Below, piece by piece: positions 26,303-36,031 of a stretch of 64,000 nucleotides of DNA. The notes beneath the pieces were generated by a model. It did no database searches, was not told the origin of the DNA, and saw only the letters and a program-made list of their open reading frames with translations. The position numbers and the translations under genes are program-made. Positions within the stretch are counted from its first letter, which is position 1, and each line of letters begins with the position of its first letter. This stretch comes from Fibrobacter sp. UWH6 (lineage in GTDB: Bacteria > Fibrobacterota > Fibrobacteria > Fibrobacterales > Fibrobacteraceae), in NCBI RefSeq assembly GCF_900142465.1, contig NZ_FRAX01000005.1, forward strand, positions 174,783 through 238,782, in the 5' to 3' direction.

Positions 26303-27156
26303 TGCAGGCTCCAGCGAAACGGTTCAAGGCCAGACAAAAACGAATTGCCGTCCGAAGCCAAATCTCTGGCAGGAAGCAACAATGGAGCGGATATATTCCG
26401 GGGAGCATATTCCACAGAATCGTTCAACGACATCAAGGCAGAAGGATATTCCCCCAAGGCGTGCTGTCGCAAAACAACGGGACCATCTGCCAGGAGGGCT
26501 CCAGAAAAACGAACATTTCCAGAAACTTCCTGCTGATCAGAACTATAGGTTTCAAGCCACCCAGCCCTGACATGGCCAGACAAAGCTATCATCCCGGCAG
26601 CATACAATCGCAAAGTATCAAACATTGCGGAACCTCGAACAGAGATACTCCCCGTGGACTTAAAATTACAGGATTGGGCGGATCCGAAATAGTCCACCAG
26701 CAAATCTCCGTCCTGAACAAACAGGGAAATATTTTCTGCAGGTCCCATCAGACGGCGGTTGCCCGATTTTATGACGAGGTTCTTTTTCAGCAGGATTTCC
26801 CGGTTGAGATTTGTCCGAAAATTTTCGACGATATTTTTCTTCAGCAGGCGCGGTATCTGCGAAGAAATTTCTGAAGAATCCAAACGACGTCCCGCCAAAA
26901 CCTTAAGACGCCGAAGAGAATCCACAGGAGTCGATAGTTCCACCCATGGGCCTGCCGGAGCACAATCAACACTAGTATCGACGAACCCCTCCAAGTGCAT
27001 TAGCATTCTAGATTCACTATCATACAAGGTCTGCAGATCCTTTTCTAGAGATTTCGCCTTTCGCAAGACACCCCCTGGCATAGACAGCAAGGCGGAGACC
27101 ATAAAACCGACACATAACAAGATTACCACCACGACGGGCAACACAGCCCCCTTCAT
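26299..27156 (-). CDS. Secretion-associated membrane-anchored protein, unknown family
   Basis: I do not recognise this 285-residue protein. It has an N-terminal hydrophobic segment (LPVVVVILLCVGFMVSALL) after a two-residue basic start, a helical stretch at about 30-60, and a C-terminal half made of short beta strands (GSISVRGSAMFDTLRLYAAG, SGNVRFSGALLADG) like a beta-solenoid. By position between a GspL/PilN-like gene and the pseudopilins it may be a PilX- or GspK-like minor component. It overlaps its neighbours by ATGA on both sides. Confidence 0.5.
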   Translation of the reverse strand: MKGAVLPVVVVILLCVGFMVSALLSMPGGVLRKAKSLEKDLQTLYDSESRMLMHLEGFVDTSVDCAPAGPWVELSTPVDSLRRLKVLAGRRLDSSEISSQIPRLLKKNIVENFRTNLNREILLKKNLVIKSGNRRLMGPAENISLFVQDGDLLVDYFGSAQSCNFKSTGSISVRGSAMFDTLRLYAAGMIALSGHVRAGWLETYSSDQQEVSGNVRFSGALLADGPVVLRQHALGEYPSALMSLNDSVEYAPRNISAPLLLPARDLASDGNSFLSGLEPFRWSLQ

Positions 27157-28217
27157 TTAACCTCCACAAAAAACGGTTTATTTCTGCAAGAAAAGAGAAC
27201 CCCATTTTTTAGAACGTCCCGCACAACAAGCCCTCCAAGAGAATCTCCCCTAAAAAAAGTTTTTCCATCCGAAATAAACAACTTCCCAGACACAACCCCC
27301 TGTACCCGCACAGAAGAATCGCATTTCATAGTCACAGTCCCCATGTAGGGTTTTAACTCCGTCACTTTTTCAGAGACTGTTTCTTCAGACACCATAGGCA
27401 ATTCAGGAACCGTAGTCAATTCCGGAGGAACCACATCTTCCAGGGGAATTGATTTTTTCGAGGAGCCGATCCACCACAGCCACGCTCCAATTAAAAGAAA
27501 TGCGAACACAACAAAAAAGATGGCGTACCTCGACAAGCCAACAAACCGATTATCATCACACAAATTGATTTCTCGCCCCAAGGGATCCATGGCAGCCCTT
27601 TTAAACAAGCCGTTTTTCCAGACCGTTTGCGATACATCTTTCGGACATTCAATCCGTATGAATTCCATAGTTTCATATCGACTAAAAAGAGCGTCTTGCT
27701 TCACAAAGCCCCTCAAGGTTTCAAGTCGATTTTTCAAAGAATCATCTTTTTCATAGCCGGTTTCCTCTAGCCAATGGCAAAGACGCCCTTCAAAGAAAAT
27801 CAATACAGTGAGCGTCCCTCCTTCCCAAAAATAGAACAGCCCATTCCCACCCCAGTCCTTGCCCATTAGTTGACTACCTCGCAGGATTTCATCGGCGGCC
27901 CCATAAATCCAAAAACTTTTTGGAAGCATCCGAACCAAGCCCAAGTTTTTCCTCCATCCAACAATCCCTTTACAAGGTTCTAGATCTTCGCAACCAAGAA
28001 CGGCCAGATAACGGAAACGACGACCTTCAGCCGAATTAAAGGATATCAGGGGAAACAGCCAATAGCGCCTACCAGCCATCCGCAACCTTTCGCACGTCAA
28101 GGGGAAATCCATTTCAAAGGATTCATGCAATTCCTGCACCGTGGGAGACTTGTCGTAAGTCGTCGTCCATTCCCAGGTCAGCAATTCACAATCAGCAGAA
28201 TAACATCGCTTTATCAC
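27153..28217 (-). CDS. Putative assembly-platform protein of secretin cluster
   Basis: A 354-residue protein that I cannot place in a named family. Residues 1-225 look cytoplasmic. One membrane span follows (YAIFFVVFAFLLIGAWLWWIG, about 232-252). Then comes a Pro/Glu-rich linker and a small periplasmic domain ending GVLFSCRNKPFFVEV. This cytoplasm-span-periplasm layout is that of GspL or of PilM-PilN/PilP, which connect the pilus motor with the secretin. The final 60 residues could be a PilP/GspC-like connector. The GTG start overlaps the secretin stop (GTGA). Confidence 0.5.
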   Translation of the reverse strand: MIKRCYSADCELLTWEWTTTYDKSPTVQELHESFEMDFPLTCERLRMAGRRYWLFPLISFNSAEGRRFRYLAVLGCEDLEPCKGIVGWRKNLGLVRMLPKSFWIYGAADEILRGSQLMGKDWGGNGLFYFWEGGTLTVLIFFEGRLCHWLEETGYEKDDSLKNRLETLRGFVKQDALFSRYETMEFIRIECPKDVSQTVWKNGLFKRAAMDPLGREINLCDDNRFVGLSRYAIFFVVFAFLLIGAWLWWIGSSKKSIPLEDVVPPELTTVPELPMVSEETVSEKVTELKPYMGTVTMKCDSSVRVQGVVSGKLFISDGKTFFRGDSLGGLVVRDVLKNGVLFSCRNKPFFVEVK

Positions 28218-30004
28218 GGAACACGCCCACCTTCAAGATAATTCAGGTCTTCTATGTGAGGCGTTATAAAAATGGCAAGTTCATTTTCCTCTTCTTCCTC
28301 CGACACATAGCTGAACAATCGACCCACCAACGGCAAACTTCCTAAAAAGGGGACAGCCGACCGCACCTCCGTTTTGTTCTTGCGGATTAGCCCGCCAAGA
28401 CAAAAAGTTTCCCCATCCTTCAACACCACAACCGTTTTTAGATTGCGGGTACTAATGTCTCGTGGACCATCTCCGGTACTACGTCCAGCGGTCTTTATTT
28501 CTGGCGAAACTTCCAGGGTAATACTTCCGTCCTGCGTGACCGTCGGCGTGATTTCTAGAGAAATTCCATCATTAAAGGAGCGGTAATCCGTAATGGGATA
28601 GCCATCTGCCGAAACTTGACTCACTAGATAGTAGACGGTATTGGTCACATTCAATTCGGCTTTATTACCGTTAATCGTGGCTAGCCTAGGCCGAGCCAAC
28701 ACTTCCGCAGAATTATTTTCTTCGAGGGCGGCCAATTCCATTTCAAAACGGTCCGGCAACACGCCCACCTTTCCAAAGGCCCCCGACTTTTGCCAACGGG
28801 AATCTGTAAAATCCCAGAACCCACGGAAGCCCACATTTTTCTCCCCCGTCTTACGGGCCGCCCCACCATGAATCCCGATTTCAAAATTTTTCCCCCGTTT
28901 AAATTCTACAATCAGACAAGACAATGTCACTTGCAAGGCAGGAACATCTACCTGGGACAGCAAATCTTCAGCCAAGCGAATATCTTCGCCGGAGCCATTC
29001 AACAGCAAGCTGTTCTGCTCCTTTACCTCTACAGCCACAAAACCGGAACTATGGGGAAACTTGGAAAGGAGCCCCAGCGCCCGTTCCGTATGCACATGTT
29101 TCAGAGTATAGAGCCGCGTTATTGATAACGTCTCTAGGCGTCCCGTTCCTGCCACATACAGGGTTTTACGATCCAGGGAGTATCCTAGACGGCGGTCCTT
29201 GAAAATAGCCGACAGCAACGTCTCCAACGGTACGTTTTTCAAACGGAGGCGAACCACTTCGGCCATTTCACCATAAAGCGCCAGGTCTAGGTTCGCCACA
29301 TCGGACAATTCCTTTAGCACACGTTCTAGAGGAGCCTCATTGGCGTCAATGGAATAGCAGGAATCTCCCCACAAACTATCCTTCTGCAAAAAGACTTGCC
29401 CCACCTCCGCATGACCGAAAGTTCCAGAAACCCCATCGGCAGTAACGCTTTCAGATTCTGCATCACCGGCTTTTTCTACGCGAAAAGCAGCCCCGTCCCG
29501 CACCAACTTGAAACCATTAGACTTCATCAGCAGACGCAGGGCTTCTTCGGCCGTTACACCTTGAAGATTGCCGTTCACTTCCCCCTGTACCCCTTCCATC
29601 ATCAGGACGTTCATTCCCGTGTTATTTCCAAATTCCCTTATAAAGTCAGCGATCCCCTTCTGCTTAACCGAAATCGAAATCAGGGAATCATGCATAGAGA
29701 ACAGGTGCTCCCCGCGAATGCGGGCCTGCCGCACATGAAACACCTCTCCCGACTGGGCCAGCTCTAGCCCATGAGCCTCACACAGGGCCGCTAGTCCATC
29801 TAACACCCCCACCCCCTCAAGGTGAAAAGTGACACGGATATCCAGATTTCCATCTACCAGGATCGGCGTATCATAGGCCCGCGAAACAGAACGGACCACA
29901 TCTGCAATCGGCGTGTCCACAAAATCCAAAGCGACCGCCTGCGCAAAGGCAACGCCGCTGAAAGCCCCCCAAAGGGCCCAGAACAGTACTTTTAAAGGAT
30001 GCAA
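28214..30004 (-). CDS. Secretin (GspD/PilQ superfamily)
   Basis: An outer-membrane secretin of 596 residues. A signal peptide (LFWALWGAFSGVAFAQA) is followed by N0/STN-like and N1-type domains with repeated VDTPIADVVRSVSRAY- and ANEAPLERVLKELSDVA-type segments. The secretin barrel follows: LARPRLATINGNKAELN, GISLEITPTVTQDGSITLEV, VVVLKDGETFCLGGLI and VPFLGSLPLVGRLFSY, ending in LAIFITPHI. It opens the five-gene operon. No assembly ATPase or platform GspF/PilC gene is nearby, so those parts must come from another locus if the machine works. Confidence 0.9.
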   Translation of the reverse strand: MHPLKVLFWALWGAFSGVAFAQAVALDFVDTPIADVVRSVSRAYDTPILVDGNLDIRVTFHLEGVGVLDGLAALCEAHGLELAQSGEVFHVRQARIRGEHLFSMHDSLISISVKQKGIADFIREFGNNTGMNVLMMEGVQGEVNGNLQGVTAEEALRLLMKSNGFKLVRDGAAFRVEKAGDAESESVTADGVSGTFGHAEVGQVFLQKDSLWGDSCYSIDANEAPLERVLKELSDVANLDLALYGEMAEVVRLRLKNVPLETLLSAIFKDRRLGYSLDRKTLYVAGTGRLETLSITRLYTLKHVHTERALGLLSKFPHSSGFVAVEVKEQNSLLLNGSGEDIRLAEDLLSQVDVPALQVTLSCLIVEFKRGKNFEIGIHGGAARKTGEKNVGFRGFWDFTDSRWQKSGAFGKVGVLPDRFEMELAALEENNSAEVLARPRLATINGNKAELNVTNTVYYLVSQVSADGYPITDYRSFNDGISLEITPTVTQDGSITLEVSPEIKTAGRSTGDGPRDISTRNLKTVVVLKDGETFCLGGLIRKNKTEVRSAVPFLGSLPLVGRLFSYVSEEEEENELAIFITPHIEDLNYLEGGRVP

Positions 30005-30190
30005 GAAATCCCGATTTGGTTAGGCTTATACCGCCCACAAGGGCGCCCGGCCAGGGATATAGAGAAAGCACTCCAATTTGAAGTGATGGAGATAATATAT
30101 AAAACTGCAGACAATTTAACGCTAACTGGATAAAAAAAGCAACCGGCACATTTTTTACGTTTTTACAGCCCCTTTTTTACGAAAAATCCC

Positions 30191-30219
30191 TTGCCAACAG
30201 GTAGGGATATTCATAAATT
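30191..30219 (+). promoter_or_regulatory. Promoter of trpE unit
   Basis: TTGCCA at 30191 and TAAATT at 30214 are 17 bases apart. The same two boxes at the same spacing lie before trpB. The predicted transcription start falls within a base or two of the leader-peptide ATG at 30226, implying a leaderless message. Boxes are seen; the start site is inferred. Confidence 0.6.
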
Positions 30220-30225
30220 TTGGAC

Positions 30226-30285
30226 ATGAAGATGATTTATGCTCTTACAGTTGCATTCGACGGCCGATGGTGGCGCGGACTCTAA
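30226..30285 (+). CDS. trpL: trp leader peptide (19 residues, tandem Trp)
   Basis: A short open frame encoding a 19-residue peptide that ends FDGRWWRGL before TAA. Two adjacent TGG codons at 30268-30273 make its translation sensitive to charged tRNA-Trp. The last eight residues, DGRWWRGL, and the opening MKMI are identical in the second leader before trpB, while the middle differs (YALTVAF against NVLCENF), as expected for a peptide whose only important part is the Trp pair. There is no ribosome site; the predicted transcript begins at the ATG. It is followed at once by the attenuator hairpins. Confidence 0.85.
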   Translation: MKMIYALTVAFDGRWWRGL

Positions 30286-30378
30286 CATAGAGTCTGGTAT
30301 TTGCAAATTGTATCGCGCGTTTAAAGCGTAAGAGCAAAGCAGCAAGGCTTCCAGACTCCCTGGAGGCCTTAAATTTTT
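30278..30378 (+). promoter_or_regulatory. trp attenuator upstream of trpE
   Basis: Segment 1:2 is GACTCT (30278) with AGAGTC (30289), overlapping the leader stop. Segment 2:3 is GAGTCTGG (30290-30297) with CCAGACTC (30351-30358), eight perfect pairs: the antiterminator. Segment 3:4 is AAGGCTTCCAG (30344) with CTGGAGGCCTT (30360), then AAATTTTT: the terminator. With enough Trp-tRNA the ribosome reaches the stop and 3:4 forms; stalling at the Trp codons frees 2:3. This is classical ribosome-mediated attenuation. Confidence 0.88.
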
Positions 30379-30462
30379 CCAAGACAAATTGAAATCCTCC
30401 GGGTCGGAACCACAACCCTGTCTTGGGTCGTAAAGCCTCGCCAAAAAGAATTTTAATAAGTG

Positions 30463-30527
30463 CGTCATTCTGAACGCAGTGAAAGAATCCATGCTATGCT
30501 GGACCCTTCGCTTCACTCAGGGTGACG
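30463..30527. repeat. Palindromic interspersed repeat in trpE 5' region
   Basis: CGTCATTCTGA at the left end pairs imperfectly with TCAGGGTGACG at the right end. It matches the widespread 'TCATTCTGAGCG...ACTCAGGATGAC' class of interspersed palindromes. Related copies lie at 59430-59512, with fragments at about 33711 and 61743. Confidence 0.65.
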
Positions 30528-30548
30528 ACGAAAAACGAAGGATTGAAC

Positions 30549-31961
30549 ATGAAGGAACCTCGTACCGACAGCATCTACGTCGCCCTCCCCGGCGAACGCT
30601 ACACACCTTTCTCCCTGGGTAAGAAACTGGGTGCAAAGGCAATCTTTGAATCCGCAAGCTTTGCCCACGGCAAGAGCCGCTATTCCACCCTCATGGTGGA
30701 CGAAGGTTTCCGTCTCCGCCAGAACGAAAAGAACGTGACCATCGTGGTTGACGGTCAGGAAAAGGAATTCCTCAAGGAAGGCGAAGGCGATATCCTGGAT
30801 GCCCTCCTGAAGATTTCTGCAGAAAACACCGTGCCTCCTAACCAGATTCCTATTCCCTCCTCTGGCGTGGGCTACCTGGGTTACGAATTCTGCGCACGTT
30901 GCGACACTATTCACCTGGCTCCCCAGGTGGATGAACTGAACATTCCCGAAGCTGAATTCATGGTGGGTCACATCTACATCGTGTTCGACCACTACACCGA
31001 AAAGCTTCACCTGTTCGCCTTGAACTATGAAGAACACCAGATCGACTTGCCGGCCGCCATCAACAACGTGAAGAAGCGTCTGGCCGACATGGACTTCAGC
31101 TACCTGGCTCCGGAACCGGAAGTGGCCAAGGGTGTTACCGTTACCGATCTTTCCAAGTCCAAGGAAGAATACTCCGCCAAGGTGGAAGAACTGCAGAAGC
31201 ACATTGTGGCAGGCGACATCGTTCAGGCCGTGCCTTCCCGCCGCATCCAGTTCGAAAGCGACATCGAGGCTCTGGACATTTACCGTCGCCTCCGTTCCGT
31301 GAACCCGTCTCCTTACATGTTCTACCTGGATTACGGCACCCACCAGTTTATTGGTGCATCTCCAGAAAGCCTGGTACGCGTCCGTGATGGTATCGCAACC
31401 ATCCATCCTATTGCCGGCACACGCCGCCGCGGTAAGGACGAAAAGGAAGATTATGATCTGATGAAGGAACTGAAGAACGATCCGAAGGAACGTGCAGAAC
31501 ACTTGATGCTCGTTGACTTGGCTCGTAACGATTTGGGTCGCGTCTGTGCCGCCGGAACCGTGGAAGCCATGAAGTACATGGAATGTGAAAAGTACAGCCA
31601 CGTGATCCACCTGGTCTCTGACGTTCAGGGCAAGGTTAGCGCCGGCAAGAAGTCCATCGAAGTACTTCGTTCCAGCTTCCCTGCAGGTACCGTGAGCGGC
31701 GCCCCCAAGATCAGCGCTATCGAAATCCTTTCTGGCCTCGAAAAGGTCAAACGTCGCTTCTATGCAGGCGCTGTAGGTTACATTGAATCCGATGGCGACC
31801 TGGACTTCTGTATTTCTATCCGTTGCTGTCTCAAACAGGGCAAGAAGATTACCTTGCAGGCTGGCGGTGGCATTGTGGCCGCCTCCAACGCAGAACGCGA
31901 ATTTGAAGAAACTAACGAAAAGCTGGGCGCTGTCCGCGCAGTCCTGGAAGGAAGTAGGTAG
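30549..31961 (+). CDS. trpE: Anthranilate synthase component I
   Basis: TrpE makes anthranilate from chorismate using ammonia supplied by the glutaminase domain, here TrpGD. The 470-residue protein has the chorismate-binding core with IQFESDIEALDIYRRLR, GASPESLVRV, HPIAGTRRRGK, LVDLARNDLGRVC, SFPAGTVSGAPK and LQAGGGIVAASN. It has the length of the shorter bacterial TrpE type. The ATG at 30549 has GAAGGA upstream; an in-frame ATG at 30522 inside the repeat is less likely. It is transcribed through the attenuator and followed, across 120 bases of inverted repeats, by trpGD. Confidence 0.95.
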   Translation: MKEPRTDSIYVALPGERYTPFSLGKKLGAKAIFESASFAHGKSRYSTLMVDEGFRLRQNEKNVTIVVDGQEKEFLKEGEGDILDALLKISAENTVPPNQIPIPSSGVGYLGYEFCARCDTIHLAPQVDELNIPEAEFMVGHIYIVFDHYTEKLHLFALNYEEHQIDLPAAINNVKKRLADMDFSYLAPEPEVAKGVTVTDLSKSKEEYSAKVEELQKHIVAGDIVQAVPSRRIQFESDIEALDIYRRLRSVNPSPYMFYLDYGTHQFIGASPESLVRVRDGIATIHPIAGTRRRGKDEKEDYDLMKELKNDPKERAEHLMLVDLARNDLGRVCAAGTVEAMKYMECEKYSHVIHLVSDVQGKVSAGKKSIEVLRSSFPAGTVSGAPKISAIEILSGLEKVKRRFYAGAVGYIESDGDLDFCISIRCCLKQGKKITLQAGGGIVAASNAEREFEETNEKLGAVRAVLEGSR

Positions 31962-31962
31962 T

Positions 31963-32078
31963 GATTAGTAAACAGTGGTTAGTAAACAGTGAATGACAGA
32001 TACCAATCACAAGCCACTAACGACTAACCACTAACTACTTATCACCAACCACTAATCACTAACCACTAACCACTTTTT
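31963..32078. repeat. Variable inverted repeats between trpE and trpGD
   Basis: The left side has GTGATTAGTAAACAGTGGTT and a second TTAGTAAACAGTG. The right side has many ACTAACCAC, ACTAATCAC and ACTAACTAC units, the reverse complements. A long imperfect hairpin can form within the operon message. The same family fills the trpB-trpA gap. Confidence 0.75.
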
Positions 32079-32082
32079 TATC

Positions 32083-33678
<1,596 letters not shown>

Positions 33679-33797
33679 TTAGAACATCGCGGAGACCATG
33701 CGCCTCACGGTGTCATCCTGAGCGTTAGCGATATAGAATTGTTGGAACTTTAGTTCCTTACAATTCTTAGGTTCAAAGGAGCAGAATCTAGAAACAG

Positions 33798-33829
33798 AAA
33801 GGACCTGAGAAAACTCAGGTCCTTTTTTT
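33798..33829 (+). terminator. Terminator after trpGD
   Basis: AAAGGACCTGAG and CTCAGGTCCTTT form a perfect 12-bp stem around AAAA, followed by seven T residues in all. Confidence 0.93.
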
Positions 33830-33852
33830 GCATTTTTAATATTGCAAAGTCT

Positions 33853-34926
33853 CTAAACTGACGGCACGATAAACACATGCCATTTGCCAACATCTTTCCC
33901 GCGTTCAATATAATGGCAATCAAGAAGGTGCTGAACCAGCTTGTTAACAGCTGAAATTCGAATACCAAGTTTTCGCTGAATATCGGCAAGCGTCAAAACC
34001 GGTTCACTTTGCATAAGGTTTAAAATCCGGCCATAATTCGGGGTGCGAAATTCAACGCACTCGCCATCATACCACCAGATATTTTCACCACACTTTGTAA
34101 GAAAGCGAACATCGCCATCAATTTCTTGCGCCACCATATTCTTAAAATACTTGAGAAATGGAGCGATAGTTCGCAACGAGGCATTCGCGCCTAATGTCGG
34201 CGCAGCACCTACAGCCAAATCGGCTGCATGCAAAGCTTCCAGGTATTCGTCTTTCTTTCGACTGCGAACAACTACCATGGGAATATCATGTTTCGCCAAA
34301 ATGTAATTGACTAGCAAACGAGCGATTCGACCATTTCCATCTTCGAATGGGTGGATTCTAATATACCGATAATGGAACAGCGCGGCCAATTCCACAGGGG
34401 ACAACTTCCCCTCTTTTTCTGCAGCATTATACCAATCCACCAAATCCGTCATCAGTGCAGGAGTTTCTTCTGGTGACGCATAGTCGAACCGATCTCCATA
34501 ACGCGTAATGACACTATTTGGGCGTGTCTTGTATTGCCCTGCGTGAACCACATACCCGACTTGCATTCCACCAGGCAGTTCCCGATGAACGGAATAATCC
34601 TCCCGCAGTAGAGTATGATGCAGGCCTCGTATAAAATTTTGTGTAAGTGGAGTTTCCTTGATTTTAGCTTCAGCCACCATCATCTTGAGAGACACTTCGC
34701 TGGCCACCATCTCCTGAACGCTCCGCACGTTCGCTTCACCAATCACCTTCCCGAACAGCAAAAGGATTTCCGTCTGTCCATAAGTAAGGGTGTTCCCCTC
34801 GATATGGTTGCTGTTATAGTTGAAGTCAACGGAAAAACGACGAGCAAGACGAGCCCTATTTTCATCTGAAATAGGCTGGAGTTTTCTCCACGCATCAAGG
34901 GCTTTTTCTAATGTTAGGTATCTCAC
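33853..34926 (-). CDS. Fic family AMP-transferase-like protein
   Basis: Fic proteins usually transfer AMP to a target hydroxyl. This 357-residue protein carries the catalytic motif HPFEDGNGRIARLL (near residue 197). An N-terminal inhibitory motif SNHIEGN fits (S/T)xxxE(G/N), as in class II Fic proteins whose own helix blocks the ATP site. The C-terminus has a winged-helix-like segment (TLADIQRKLGIRISAVNKLV) that may bind DNA or partners. The target is unknown. It converges on trpGD and begins the accessory island that separates trpGD from trpCF. Confidence 0.88.
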   Translation of the reverse strand: MRYLTLEKALDAWRKLQPISDENRARLARRFSVDFNYNSNHIEGNTLTYGQTEILLLFGKVIGEANVRSVQEMVASEVSLKMMVAEAKIKETPLTQNFIRGLHHTLLREDYSVHRELPGGMQVGYVVHAGQYKTRPNSVITRYGDRFDYASPEETPALMTDLVDWYNAAEKEGKLSPVELAALFHYRYIRIHPFEDGNGRIARLLVNYILAKHDIPMVVVRSRKKDEYLEALHAADLAVGAAPTLGANASLRTIAPFLKYFKNMVAQEIDGDVRFLTKCGENIWWYDGECVEFRTPNYGRILNLMQSEPVLTLADIQRKLGIRISAVNKLVQHLLDCHYIERGKDVGKWHVFIVPSV

Positions 34927-35020
34927 GCCATCTAAAGTAGCAAAATTTCGTAAAAAAGGTAGTCAAACAACCACCTTTTTGCAAACTTTTCGTTCTAAAC
35001 GGAGTATTTTAGGTAAAAGT

Positions 35021-35992
35021 TTAGTTAGAGTTCTGGAGACAACGCACTGAGTTACCGTAGTCCTTATCGTAGTAGCCCATGTAGGCATCCTCGAGGCTGT
35101 AGCCCAAGTACATGTAGTAGGCGCAGTCGCTATAGTTCTCGTACTGAGAGGCAGACCAGAAGAGGGCGTAGCTGCCGGCATAGTTGAAATAGCCATTGTA
35201 GCTTCTGTTGCCTGCAGGGAGCGCGGAGAAGCCGTAGGCATCCGTTCCGTTGCCATTGCCGGACCAGCCACTGCCCGACTTAAGAGCCTTACCAGCAGCG
35301 CTGGAACCACCAACAGCCTTGAACAATGTTTGCCATTCGTCGTATGTTGGCAAATGCCAACCACTGGGGCACACGCCTTGAACAACTGTCGGCAGCGTAC
35401 AGGTCTTACCATAACCGCAAGTCTGAGGATTATCAGCATCATTTGCCAAGGCAACAGAGTCAATGGCTGCAGCCCAGGTGTAAAGGCGACCATACTTAGC
35501 ACAAGAATCTGCGGCATTTTCATAGCACCAGGACTTGCCCTTCAGGCTCGGCATTTTTGTAGAATCGGCATAGTTCAGGTTCTCGGCCATCCACACCTGA
35601 TCGCCGATCTTAACGGTCTTGTAGGTTTTATTGTCGCGTTTATCAGTCATGGTGCCGTAGGTGATTTCCGGGTTCAGAAATTCATCCTTCGTCACATCAA
35701 AAAGACCGCGACTACTACTGGACTTCGGGTCGTCATTCTTACTGCTGGAGGAACCGGGTTTGACATCCAAGTCAGACGAGGAACTGCTCGGCTTGACAGA
35801 TGAAGAAGAGTCTATTTTGTCAGATGAAGAGGAACCGGGTTTGACACTGGAAGATGAAGCGTCCTCCGAAATAACAGACGAAGAAGATTCCTTGTCCGCA
35901 TTTTCGTTATTTGCAGAAGAAACGCTATCGTCACAGGCCACCATGCCCAAAACCATGGCCACAACGCTTATTCCATAAAACAGCTTTCTCAT
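35021..35992 (-). CDS. FISUMP-domain lipoprotein, DGR target 1
   Basis: A 323-residue lipoprotein (lipobox near MVACDD, Cys about 20) with a Ser-rich linker of SSSSVKP-type repeats. One FISUMP domain follows (about 105-323; TVKIGDQVWMAENLNY, LPAGN, FWSAS, NSVRCLQN). This domain resembles formylglycine-generating-enzyme/C-type-lectin folds, the usual DGR scaffold. Its last 70 residues are a variable repeat related to the template repeat at 38522, so it is a retroelement target. It is probably displayed on the cell surface as a binding protein; the ligand is unknown. AAGGAG precedes the chosen ATG. Confidence 0.88.
   Translation of the reverse strand: MRKLFYGISVVAMVLGMVACDDSVSSANNENADKESSSSVISEDASSSSVKPGSSSSDKIDSSSSVKPSSSSSDLDVKPGSSSSKNDDPKSSSSRGLFDVTKDEFLNPEITYGTMTDKRDNKTYKTVKIGDQVWMAENLNYADSTKMPSLKGKSWCYENAADSCAKYGRLYTWAAAIDSVALANDADNPQTCGYGKTCTLPTVVQGVCPSGWHLPTYDEWQTLFKAVGGSSAAGKALKSGSGWSGNGNGTDAYGFSALPAGNRSYNGYFNYAGSYALFWSASQYENYSDCAYYMYLGYSLEDAYMGYYDKDYGNSVRCLQNSN
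35027..35238 (-). repeat. DGR variable repeat 1 (VR1)
   Basis: Aligns with the template repeat at 38522-38727. Most differences lie at template adenines, but there is also a 6-base insertion near the FWSAS codons, at least one internal non-adenine change (GTTATAGG versus GTAGTAGG on the plus strand) and two at the 3' boundary. The repeat is therefore older, or was copied from another template. Confidence 0.8.
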
Positions 35993-36031
35993 CGAAACTT
36001 CTCCTTGAATCACCTACAAGATAAAAAATAT

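Noticed and set aside
30226..30378. T-box or TRAP-type control of trpE
   Set aside because: No T-box core sequence or NAG-repeat array is visible, whereas tandem Trp codons and exclusive hairpins are.
30211..30516. A 101-codon minus-strand frame over the trp leader
   Set aside because: It runs antisense through the leader peptide, attenuator and interspersed repeat, which explain the sequence better.
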